From Adenanthera pavonina (taxonomy: Eukaryota; Streptophyta; Magnoliopsida; Fabales; Fabaceae), in the NCBI GenBank assembly GCA_026686845.1, contig JAIVEN010000001.1:31054001-31118000 (forward strand): a stretch of DNA of 64,000 nucleotides, written 5' to 3'. Shown here one piece after another: positions 23,827 to 34,827 of this stretch. The notes below the pieces were generated by a model, which ran no database searches, had not been told where the DNA came from, and saw only the letters and a list, made by a program, of their open reading frames with translations. Within the stretch, counting starts at the first letter, position 1, and the number at the start of each line of letters is the position of its first letter. The position numbers and the translations under genes were made by a program.

Positions 23827-26723
23827 TGTAACAACCCTAAAAAGCTAAACAAACAAAATGTATAAGAAATTTGCAAAAACGGATAGACATCGTTTTGCTT
23901 GAAATAGGATAAAGAAGTTTTTTTTTTCGATCAGACAAAAAAATGAGAAATTATGCTTTTGTCCCTAGAAATTATGAAAATTATAATTTGGTCCCTAAGC
24001 ATAAAATATCACATAGGGAGTGAAGTTAAGAAGTTCTTAGAAAAAATTACAACTAATAACCTGAAAGAATTAGAAATTATAATTTTGCCCTAAGCTAAGG
24101 GTAATTTTGTAAATATGTAAAATTATGATCAAAACAAAGCTCTCAATGAGAAGAGTCCAATGGTATATCGAAATGAGGATTAATGAAAAAGGATAAAGAA
24201 ATAATCAGTATCAAATGTTAAAAAGTAACTTTATACCGATAAAACTGTTTTTCAATCTACAAAAGCTAAATATGTAAAAAGAAAAACAATTGGACACCAC
24301 AAAAAGAGGCTTTTAGGAGACATGATAATAAAGTAATACTAGGTACAAGTTTACTTTAATCTTGTACTCATAAAGTGATTTTATACTACAAAAGGTAACT
24401 TGACCAGTCCAAGTATAAAGTATCCAACACATGATATTTCTGGATTGGAAAAAATATGCAGTATTTTAGAGATAAGCTCCCCTCAAGTTGGTGCCACTTG
24501 GCAGCTCACAAGTGACCAAATGGGAAGACTCAATGGTTAAGGAAAGAAGTCTTAATAATTAAGTTTGCTTAATTAATTAAGATTAGCAAAAAGTAATCAT
24601 AAATAAGTGGCCTTATAATTCCCTCCTTGCCTTGAATGATTAGTACATTTGGTAAAGGAGTGAAAAGTGGTCTAAATGCAGCCAAGAGAGGAGAAGCTAT
24701 AGAAGAACTAGGTGGAAGAGAAATGAGAAGAAAAAAAGGAGGAGAAAACACAAGAGAATTGGTAAGTGGTTTCCTTTCAATTTCTAAGTGTTCTAGCATA
24801 TTTCCTAGGCATTATGAGTTAATTTCCTTGGAATTTTTTCTTCTCCTCTCACTGTCCAATTTGTGCCAAAGTATAATAATGGGAACGAAGTGGTTTTTAT
24901 GCCATAAATTAAAGAGAAAACACGAGTGTGTGCAAAGGAAGTAAGTTTTAGCATGTTTAGAGCAAGTTTTAAGAATATCAACACTTCCCTCTAAGTGATT
25001 AGATTTTGGCCATATCATTTTGGATAGAAGGAGTTGGATTTTCCTTAATTTGACCCAAAAAATCATTTCCCCATGGTGGAAAACCTTAAAGACAAGTCAA
25101 AGGCTTCCTAAGAAAGGCCAAAACAAACTATATGGAAATTTAGGGTTCATTAAGCTCTTCGTGAAGCAATCCTTTGTTTTAGATCATTTAGCTAGTATTT
25201 GGTGTTGATATAGGACTTGGAGAAGCCTAAGAAGGCTAGAGGAAGCTTTCCTTTTAGGAGGAAAGCCAAGAGAAACTCCAAGAGGTAGTTAAGTTCACTT
25301 ATTTGTATTTATGTTCTTTCATTGAATTTCTATGGAGAAATTATGTTATCATATTGTGATTGTGTTTTCCTTGACTGGTTTTGGCTATAAATTCAGGGGT
25401 TTTGTTCCTCGAAATGTCCATATTCTAAGCCATTATATTGCCGAAATTTTTATGACCAATATGATATTTTGATGTTTTATGTGATAAAAAATGTGACTTA
25501 TATGTGAAATGAATGACATAATTGCATAAAATGTGACTTGCTACTAAGATTTTCCCAAAAACTCACCATCCCAAATACTAACCATGCTAGGGCCATGTCA
25601 TGAATGAATCTAAGGATAAAGCAAGAAGAATGAAGAAGATTATGAAGCATGTCTTGTTAGAAAGTTATGACATTTTATTCCTAGCAATTTGTATAAAAAT
25701 TGCATGAGAATTTATGAGGCTTTGTATCACTGTAATCATGTTCTTTTATGTCCCTTATAATGTTATAAGTGTGATTTGGACAAGTATAAAGCATGTATAT
25801 AGTGTATAATGATGGTTTTGAAGCTTAAAAAACAAAGTTGTCCAAAATGACTAGTTATGAAATAAATAGGGTTACTCTATTCCAAATAGGGAAATCAATA
25901 TAAGTGTTATATATGCTTTAAAATTAGATAGAACAAGCTTTAAAAGAAGCTAAAGAATACCTAAATGGGGCATGTGTATGATTTATAGTGTATTTTTTAA
26001 TTTGTGGGTCAAAACTAGACAGTAATGTGAAAACTATAAATTTTACTGCAAGTACCTTTTAATTCAAAAGGCAGTACAAAATTGTGTAGAACTCCAAAAA
26101 TTTAGTGGTTTATATGTATGAAAAGACCAATATTTTAAGTTTAATATACCATTAGTTTGAGAGTAATTGGAGCTATACAATGAGAGTTATACATGTTCTC
26201 CTCAAACTATTCCTGTATGAGTAAGGTTCTATCCCTTAGAGATTCAGGTTGAAATCATGCCCTGTACAAGTTAAATAAATATACAATAAAAATGTGTTTG
26301 TAAAGAAGACATGTAGAAATTTCCAATGACAAAAAGAATACATGATTTGGTTCAGTATAGAATGAGATACAAATTTTTTAAATTTAAGACCAAAATCCTA
26401 GAGAAGTAAAAAAATGACTATTTAAACAGTGAAAATTTGAGCAATATATTGTATGAATTGGTCCAGGTGCATTTTTATATTTTTCATAGAACATATATCT
26501 AGCTTCATTTAGAAACTTGAACCACATCAATAGGATTTTTCGAGAATTAGTCATGATTTATCAAAATTTGTCCAGAAAACTTGGGTACCAAATGAACAGT
26601 AACACATTCTTTTAAATTTAAATATTTTGGACCCTTTGATGATTCAAGCCTCTAATATGACTTAATTGAACATTAAACATTTTTTAATACTTGGAAAAAT
26701 ATATACTAAAGTAAGGCGTTACA
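23827..26723 (+). mobile_element. Gypsy-type solo LTR in K gag
   Basis: This 2897-bp LTR starts TGTAACAACCC and ends GGCGTTACA. Flanks TCATG (23822-23826) and ACATG (26724-26728) fit a 5-bp TSD with one change. The gag reading on either side joins without a gap when it is removed (GTSM followed by SSVFALFG), which fixes the boundaries. Small frames inside it are not convincing genes. Confidence 0.85.
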
Positions 26724-27324
26724 ACATGGAAGTGCCTCTAGCTTCTTCAATGGCAGTAATTTTGGGTTGCCATTCAACAGGAAGAGCTCTAAGTATTTTT
26801 CTAACTTAATCATGTTGAGAGTACTCCTTACTAAAAGCTTTTAGTTTGTTGATGATATAAGCAAATCTCATCTGCATATCCTTAATACTTTCTCCATCCT
26901 TTATCTTGGAACTCTCATATTCAGTTGTGAGAGTGTTAATTCAGTTTTCTTTGACACCTTCTGTACCGTTATGAGCTATCTCAAGAGCTTTCCCTAACTC
27001 TTTGGTAGTAGGGCAATTACAGATTCTAAAGTATTCATTTTCATTGAGAGCACACATGATGACTTGCTTTACTTTTCTATTCAGTATCACTATTTTCATC
27101 TCTTCTTCACTCCATTCTACTCTTAGTTTATCTTCTTCAACTCCTTCTATCATACGCTTTGGTTTGAAATCACCAACTTTAATGACATCCCAGGCATCAT
27201 AATCCAATGCCTCAAGATATAATCACATCTTCATCTTCCAGTAGGTGAAATTTTGACCACTGAATCCAAGAGACTTGTTGATGCTATGTCCTTTAGGCAT
27301 AACTGAGTCTCCAAGTCCAGCCAT
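26724..27324 (-). pseudogene. K gag, N-terminal part
   Basis: It starts ATG at 27324 (MAGLGDSVMPKGHS), followed by YWKMKM, YDAWDVIKVGDFKP, VLNRKVKQ-like sequence and ALPVEWQPKITAIEEARG, the retrotransposon gag core shared with A and B. There are in-frame stops, for example after KMKM and after GVKEN. In intact relatives gag forms the capsid and binds element RNA. Confidence 0.82.
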
Positions 27325-27361
27325 TGCTTTATTCTTGCATTGTTAGATCCTTCTTGAGAGC

Positions 27362-27379
27362 CCAAGTTCTGATACCAAT
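27362..27379 (-). promoter_or_regulatory. K primer-binding site
   Basis: The minus strand reads TTGGTATCAGAACTTGGG next to the LTR end, matching the 3' end of plant initiator-Met tRNA over its first part. It marks the start of minus-strand DNA synthesis. Confidence 0.75.
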
Positions 27380-27385
27380 TGAAAG

Positions 27386-28860
27386 TATAGTTGGAATGCC
27401 CAAGAGGGGGTGAATTGGGCTTTTAAAGTTTTCTATACAAAGAAGAAAAAACTATGCAACAATATAACAACACTAAAATAGAGCACAATAGCAAAAATGA
27501 GAAAAGCTAGGGAAGAGATAATTAAACACAGAGATTTATCTTGGTTCAGCCTATCTACTTGACCTATGTTTAGTTCTTAAGCTTCTACTTGAGATTTGTC
27601 CACTATCCTTGTAAGATTTGAATGGGTTCTTGGAAAAATTGCATTACACTTTTAGCTCAAACTAGAGCTACTCAATCTCACTTCTCATACCCAACAAATA
27701 TGTTTACAAACTCCCTTAGTGTTTCTTACACTAAGACACTTTTACCCAAACTAAAAAGAATAATTACAACAAATAAGATCACTTTTTAAAAGTAGATAAA
27801 ACAATGATGAACAATTATGACTCTCTAAGAGATAGGTGAGGCTTTAAATATGAGTAATAAAGATTTTTGCAAAGTTTGGATGTAATCTCACTTCATAATA
27901 TTACCCACCACCTTAAATGTGGTTCTATATATAGATTTCAAGGAACTCTAATTGTTTGAGACATTAACTAATCATTACTAAGCTTGTTTTACTGTTCACC
28001 TATTGCATTTAATACGTGTCAGAGCTTGGTAGGACAAGCTAGGTAGGTTGGTAGGACAAGCCAACTAGTTGTTAGACACATCTCTAAACATTGAACCAAG
28101 TTGTCATGACAAGTTAGGCACCTTGTCAAGAAATCAAACACTATTCCTAGTTTCAGATGCAAAGCTCAAGAATGATTTCATGACAACCTATCACAGTTAT
28201 CAAGACAAGCAATTAACCCTAGGAAACCCGAAGCTAAAGTTCAAGATTGTTAGAACAAGCTTCCTAGGATGTTACTCCTTGTTATAACAAGATTAAATCC
28301 ATCAAAATTGGGTTTTTAAAAGACACCTTGATAAGAAAAGATGAGGGTCTTGTCATGACAAGTTAGCTAAAGAGAGGTTCAGTTGCTTTTCTGGAGAGCC
28401 ATGATTTCATGACAACCTAGGGGGGTTGTCAAAAAATCTAGCCAAACCCGAGAAGCTTCCTTTTCTCTTTCAAGGTCTTGTCATAACAAGTTGGGTACGA
28501 TGTTGTGACAAGCTGTGAACTAGTGGACACAACATTGTGAAATCCCACAATTTCATGATAACTTCCTAAGCTTGGTAGAATAATTAAGGTACTTTTGGTA
28601 TGAAAACAAGTTTAAAAACATTGAGCTTGCTACCAAAACATCAAATATATGCCTATTTAAGATCGATGGTAATGAGATTAAGTGAGTTTAAAGCTTTACT
28701 ACCTCATATCTAAGCAAAGACATAAAAACACATAATTCTTCACATGTTTCAGAGCTCCATATCCTTTCTTCACTTGATCTACCTTCTTCCAAGATTATGA
28801 CTTCCTTTGAATCAATCTTTTCAGCTCTAGGAGTTTTGGAAATAATCATTTTATCTAACA
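27386..28860 (-). mobile_element. K 5' LTR
   Basis: About 1475 bp. On the minus strand it starts TGTTAGATAAAATGAT at 28860; the inner end near 27386 reads CAACTATA, a mutated form of the usual ..ACA. It contains the family's U5 block (CAAGAGGGGGTGAATTGGG on the plus strand), a TATA-like CTATATATAG near 27927, and several copies of a perfect palindrome, CTTGTCATGACAAG, or close forms. Confidence 0.78.
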
Positions 28861-29430
28861 GCATGCATGTAATTAAGTGATTATAAGAGCGGAATAATAC
28901 AAAGAAAAATGCAATGGAGGAATCCATTGAGGCATAATTTCAACAATTTTGGGTTGATTTGATTTAGTGGTTAGTGAATCATCCCAACAACAAAGTCCAT
29001 GATCAAGCCAACACTCGGATATCGTGTGATAGAAGAGGGGAGAAATCCATCAAAATTTTATGTTTTGGATACCAATTTAGGATATTGCCATTAGGGAATG
29101 ATATTAGGGATATTGATGTTTTGTAAATCTCTAGATTTAAGAAAAAAAAGAGAAGTTTCCTTGCTACTATTTGAACATTATTTCATATAATTTTGCCATA
29201 TATTATACAAAAAATTTAATGATTCTTGACTTGTCACATCCCATCCATATTCATGTACATTTATTTCCTTAGAATACAAAGATAGACACAAACATAGGAC
29301 AACTCAATCTAATAAATGGACAATAATAAGACTAACTCATGTTTCACACAAAAGTCTCAAAAGTTAAGGGTATATTTGGTAGCCAAATCAAAGGGAGATG
29401 AAAATGGAATCATAGAACATGATTCACATC
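28861..29430. other. Unassigned sequence, no gene seen
   Basis: Nothing recognisable: no LTR termini, RNA gene or convincing reading frame. It lies between the outer end of K's 5' LTR (GCATG at 28861-28865 would be K's TSD) and the TTTGACACT repeat. Confidence 0.5.
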
Positions 29431-29735
29431 TTTAGCAATTTGACACTGAAATTATAATAATCACTTCTAGTTTTTGACACTTATCTTTAGCACTAAAGTT
29501 TCAGGTTTTGACACTAACCTTCCCCAATTTTTCACTAATGACTTAAAAATTCACTTAAAATTTCAACATTCATGTTCATCAGTTTGACAATGACAATTAA
29601 ATGTTTGACACTCATCTTCCTTTGTTCGACACTAATGAATTAACATGCACAAAAAATTGTAACTATTGCTCCCAATTGTTTACACTAATCTTCCACACTT
29701 TGACACTGACATTTCAAGTTTTGACACTTATCTTT
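29431..29735. repeat. TTTGACACT repeat, piece 1
   Basis: Degenerate units built around TTTGACACTNATCTTC, with intervening 'AATGA.TTAA...' and 'TTCAAGTTTTGACAC' words, occur here many times. The array continues in the same sense at 41738 after the insertion of LTR T. Confidence 0.7.
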
Positions 29736-29898
29736 TGTAATATCCTTATTTTTATGCAATATTATAAAATGACTAAAAGATGAGCAACAAAGTGATATGA
29801 AAAGGCTATATATATACTCGGTCTTTAAAAGGAATTAATTTATCATCTAATTTTCAAGAGAAGTTATGTTTAATTTTAAATTGAGTTAAATTTTCATA

Positions 29899-30078
29899 GG
29901 GGAAATGACATTTGGGGACCAAAAGTTTGAATTAAATACAGTAAGGGATCTTGCAGTTTTTTCAGTAGTAAATACAGAACAAAGCAGTAGTAAATTCGTG
30001 ATGTTCAGTAGTAAAAAAAACTAAAAGATCCCTTACTGTATTTAATTCAAACTTTTGGTCCCCAAGTGTCATTTCCCT
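29899..30078. mobile_element. Mutator-like MITE, 180 bp, 9-bp TSD
   Basis: The two ends form an inverted repeat of about 60 bases with only a few mismatches (GGGAAATGACA...AGGGATCTT and its complement). The flanks ATTTTCATA (29890-29898) and ATTTCCATA (30079-30087) are a 9-bp TSD with one change, the size made by Mutator-like transposases. The loop contains CAGTAGTAAA three times. There is no coding capacity, so it needs a transposase from elsewhere. Confidence 0.8.
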
Positions 30079-31319
30079 ATTTCCATAAGGTTTTTTATAA
30101 AATTAATTCCAGAACTTATCCTAGAAAATATACAATATACCACTTGAATGAAAGCTTGCTTTGAGATGAGTGCAACGGTATAAGTATTGCATAGCCCGAA
30201 AGTCTAGGTTGAGAGATAAACCAATTTTAAAGTCAATGTTAATAGTGAAAAAGAAATAATAAAAAATTGGTCTTTGGGTGCAATTATGAGAAAGTACCCT
30301 GAAAAATGAATAATTATGTTTTGACCCGACTCAAGGGCAAAACAGTCATTTCTCATATTAGAAGTAAAATGTGAATATTGTATTTAAGCCCCAAGAAAAA
30401 AATATTCATATCATAAAGTGCATAAAGAATTTGCAAAAATAGGAATACACCATTTTGTATAAAATAGAATATGTCAATTATCTCGGAGGAAAGAAAAAAA
30501 GAGAAAATGATGATTTTTTTCCCAGGAAAAAGAAAAAGAAAGGTGGAAGGAGGATGAAGAAAAGTTTATGAATTTTGGAGAAAATTATACCTAAAGACTC
30601 GAAAGTTTTAAAATTTATAAATTTACCTCGGGTAAAGGGCATTTTTGGAAATATAAAAAATTATAGTCTAAATAAAGCTCTCAATGAGATAAACCCAATG
30701 AAATATAGTATAAAATTTATTAAGATCAAAATAATATTTATTAGTTAGTTAGGATTTAATATTAATATTTTACTCAATAAACGTCCGTTTAGACTACAGG
30801 AAGAGGCAGTACTGATTCAAGGACAATGATTGGACCTTGATAAAATATATTTTGGGTCAAGATAATGATTTTCACCTAAAAGTAATTTTTGGATAATTCT
30901 GTATGAATTTCGTGACAATTTTGGCAAAAATACTTAATCGGTATGGTAAAATTTAATCGGTAAATGGTATTTTGGTCCATAAAAATTATTGAAGTAATTT
31001 TTGGCCAAAAAGGAACGCAAATCATGTCTGAAATGAGATTGGACACAAGTGAAATTTTTGACAAAGCTTTCAAAAGAAAAAGTTAATTGAATGATTATAT
31101 TAGATACATATCTATATTAAGTAATTTTTGCTTTTATCTTTATTCTCCCTCATGCACAAATAGTGTAGAAACAGACCAAGAAGGCATAGAAGACCTTGGG
31201 AGAAAAGGAGAAGAAATAGGAAAGTTTTGCCTTCAAACTTTCAAGGTAACAACTTGATATCATTTCCTTGAGTTCCTAAGTATTTTTGGGAGCTTTCATG
31301 ACTTATTTATCTTTATATT

Positions 31320-32971
31320 TGTTGAATCAAGTGTTTTGATGATTCCAAACTAACTTTTCAGAGCTTGGATAGAAGATATTGAAGGTGAATAAATGATCTC
31401 AAGTGGAGAAATTCAAGAAAAACCAACAAAAAAATAGATGTAGAATCTACAGCCATATTTAAATTGAGTAAAAGACTTGAATTGGCAAAAAGATGTTTTA
31501 AAACTATAATTCTATATTAATCCATGGAATATTTGAAAAACACCCACTAACAGACGAAGTTTGAAACATTTATACTAATATGCTATTTTGAAAATTCGAA
31601 CTTTGGCTTTGGAAATTCGAATTTCGTATTGAAAATGAACAAGTCTGAAAAGAGCCTTCTCTGACAAACAAACTTTGATTGCAGAAATTCTAATTTTGAA
31701 TCTTGTCTGAAAAGAGCCTTCTCTAACAGATGAACTTTGACTTTTGAAAATTCAAATTTCTGATAAAATACAACTTATGAAAAATGAAAAATTCGTCTGA
31801 GGATATGTCAAAGTTCATCTAAAAACTGAGTTTGGAAAGAGCATCAAAATGGCTCACTGACAGATGAACTTTGAATATGAAAATTTGAATTTCATAATCA
31901 AAGCTTGTGAGTCTGTTATGATAATATGTTAACATACAAATGATAGTATTCAGAAATTCAAACTTTGAAGTAAGTCTGAAAAGAGGCCTCTCTAACAGAC
32001 GAACTTTGCATTTTGAAAATTTGAATTTTGAATTAATGAACTATTGTGCCTTATTGAACTGCCCACTAACAGACGAATTTTGGGTATCAAAATTCAAATT
32101 TCGAAGGCACTGTAGCAAAATAGAACAACTGTTCATACTTTTCAGAAGAACCTTAAACTTGAAAATTCGTATGTTCCAACATAGAAACATTTTTCAAAGA
32201 TCAAAATTCAAACTTTACTTTATGACAGATGAACTTCTAATGTTCAACGTTAAAGTCTTTACCTTTCAGTTTCTGTGAAATTTGTCTGTTGACCAACCAA
32301 AATTCGAATTTTGAATGTCAGAAGCATTAAATGTGGTTGGTGAACGGATAGTTTTTCAGAGTAACCGTTGGGTAACTTCTCCAACGGATAGATTTTGCCT
32401 CTAACGTATAGTTAAGACCTAAATCTATAAATATAACATTTTTTGAAGTTGTGAAAAACGATTTTAACATTGTACATACTGAAACTCTGCCAAATCATCA
32501 ACTCAAAGTCTTTTACTCTCACATACTTCATTCTTTGTACTCAAATTTTCATATACACTCTGATTAAGAGAGTTTATCCATTGTAAATAATCTTATCTTC
32601 ATCTGGAAGAAAGATTTTCTTGTGAGGGGATATCACAAGGGATTGGGGAAGCACTTAGCTAGAGTGCAAAGAGAGAAAGTGTAAGCTCTAAAAACAGAGC
32701 ATCATAGCTGTACTGTGGCATTTGCAAGAAGCCCACTGAATTCTTGTAGGATAGTGGAAAATCTCAAGTGGTGACTTGAGGACTGAACGTAGGTCAAGAT
32801 TAGAAGACCAAACTAGGATAAACATCTGTGTCTTCCCATCTCTATTTCTACTTTTACTTGTTATTCACTTATATTCTGTTTTACTGTCACATTTGCTTTC
32901 TTCACTTTATTGATATTTTGCAGAAAAATTTTAATCTTCCCAATCCTCTTGGGAAGCCAGCATATCTAACA
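31320..32971 (+). mobile_element. Copy A 5' LTR
   Basis: 1652 bp, starting TGTTGAATCAAG and ending CATATCTAACA, with TATAAATA at 32426-32433. It has one copy of the U3 segment that is duplicated in copy B. The end matches that of the terminal piece at 38336-38917. Confidence 0.9.
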
Positions 32972-32973
32972 AG

Positions 32974-32988
32974 TGGTATCAAAGCCCG
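32974..32988 (+). promoter_or_regulatory. Copy A primer-binding site
   Basis: TGGTATCAAAGCCCG lies two bases after the LTR. It is one base off the site in copy B (TGGTATCAGAGCCCG) and complementary to initiator-Met tRNA. Confidence 0.8.
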
Positions 32989-33025
32989 AATTCCCAAACA
33001 AAGGATTTAACAGTCCGGGAAGAAC

Positions 33026-34816
33026 AATGGCTAGCTTTGGAGAAAGTATACTACCAGAGGGAAACAATACAAATAGACCACCTAGCTTCAGTGGAGAGCA
33101 CTATGGACACTGGAAGATAAGAATGCAAATCTATCTCCAGTCCATTGATCTAGACATATGGTCTGTCATCCAGAAGGGAGATTTTGTCCCAATGACATTG
33201 CAGGATGGTGGGAAGTATTGAGAGAAGCCAGAGGCTAAATGGAATGAGGAAGATAGGAGAAGAGTCTTGCTGAACTTCAAAGCAAAATACTATCTGGTCA
33301 GTGCATTGAATCTAGACGAATTCTACAGGGTCTCACAATGCTCCATAGCCAAGGATATATGGGACACCCTTTAAATCGCTCATGAAGGAACCACTGGAGT
33401 TAGAGAAAACAAATTGAACTGTTGCATAGGAGAATACGAGAGCTTCAGAATGGTTGAAGGAGAGAGTGTCAAAGAACTGCAAAAGAGATTCACCCTCATT
33501 GTGAATCAATTGAAAAGTCTTGGCAAGGAGTACACTCAGACAAAAAAGGTCAGAAAGATCCTCAAAGCTCTTCCTCTGGAATGGAAACCCAAAGTAACAG
33601 CAATAGAAGAAGACATAGGAGAATCAATGGCATTTTTCACAGCCTTCTTCGGTAGCCTTGAAGAATATGAAGGAAAGATGAAGGCTTTCAAGGAGGCAGG
33701 ACAAGACAGAAAGAAGTAGGATCTTACTCTGAAAGCTAGTGAGGAGAAAGAAGAAGAATCTAACGATGGAGATGAGCTAGATGAAGAAACTATGGCTATG
33801 ATGTTAAGAAAATTTGGAAGATTTTACAACAAGAAAAGAAACAAGAAATTCTTCAAGAAATGAGCAGCTGGAGAGAGCAAGAGAGAATGAAAAGAACCTG
33901 TCACTTGCTACGAGTGCAAGAAGCAGGGACATATCAAATGGGATTGTCCACAATTCCTCAAGAAGCAAGAGAAAGAAAAGAAAGCTGCAGACAAAGGCAA
34001 GAAAAAAAGAGCGTACATATCATCAATCTGGGGCAACAGCTCAGATAAAGAAGAAGATGATGAACATGAGATTGCCAACATCTGTCTAATGGCACTTGCA
34101 TCTGAAGAAGATGAAATCTCATCCAACGGTGATTAGGAAGATGAGGTATATGAATCTGAACCTTCCTATTCTGAATTACTGGATGCATTTCATGAATTGC
34201 ATGATGAGTTCATTAAGACTACCAAAGAAATCAAACAAGCTAAGAGGAAGATTAACAAGTTAGAATCTTTGTGTAACATCTCTAAAACTGCTTATCTGCA
34301 TATTGCGGAATCTGCTTGCTGTAAATCATGCATTAAATTAAAGCAAACCAATAACTATATGGTGAAAAGTATGTCTAGACTTACTAAAGGAAAAGATATG
34401 TTATTTGCTTTAATGGGAAGTCAGAGAATAACACAGGGAAAGGCTGGACTTGGCTATAACCCTTGTACAGTAAAAGAAAAGATTAGGAAGACAAATCAAA
34501 ATGTGTATATGAAACATTTTCTGCATGCTAGTGGCAGTAAAAAAAAAAGATCATATTTCACAACATATTGAATCTTATGATCAACCAAAGCATGTAAAAC
34601 AAAAATATTATCTGTATTCCTGCATCTCAATCCAGCAGTCCCTTTACCACCTGTCACTTCCGTAACAAGGGATATATTTCCAGTTCATGTGCTTTAAAGA
34701 AAAATGGACATGGCAGGAAGGTTAAATGGATTCCCAAAGGTACATCTGTATCTAGGGAAAATACTACTAACAGAAAAGGACCAAAGCAAATTTGGGTACC
34801 CAAAAAGAAAATATGA
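33026..34816 (+). pseudogene. Copy A gag
   Basis: It begins ATG at 33026 (MASFGESILPEG) and has the gag core with HYGHWKIRMQIYLQS and ALPLEWKPKVTAIEED, a CCHC knuckle CYECKKQGHIKWDC, acidic linkers, and ends IWVPKKKI with TGA at 34814. In-frame stops occur for example at 33219, 33374 and 33717, and there are local frame changes. Capsid protein in intact relatives; dead here. Confidence 0.85.
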
Positions 34817-34827
34817 ACTTTGTCTTG

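Larger units (their letters stand above)
14922..28860 (-). mobile_element. Old Sirevirus-like Ty1/copia element (K), interrupted by three solo LTRs
   Basis: Right to left on the minus strand: 5' LTR (27386-28860), primer-binding site, gag (split at 23827-26723), protease, integrase, RT, RNase H (to 20494), an env-position remnant, a solo LTR (15716-19935), polypurine tract and a truncated 3' LTR (14922-15474). The LTRs start TGTTAGATAAAATGAT on the minus strand and belong to a different subfamily from copies A and B. Integrase before RT is diagnostic of copia. Stops and shifts throughout show it is old. Confidence 0.85.
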
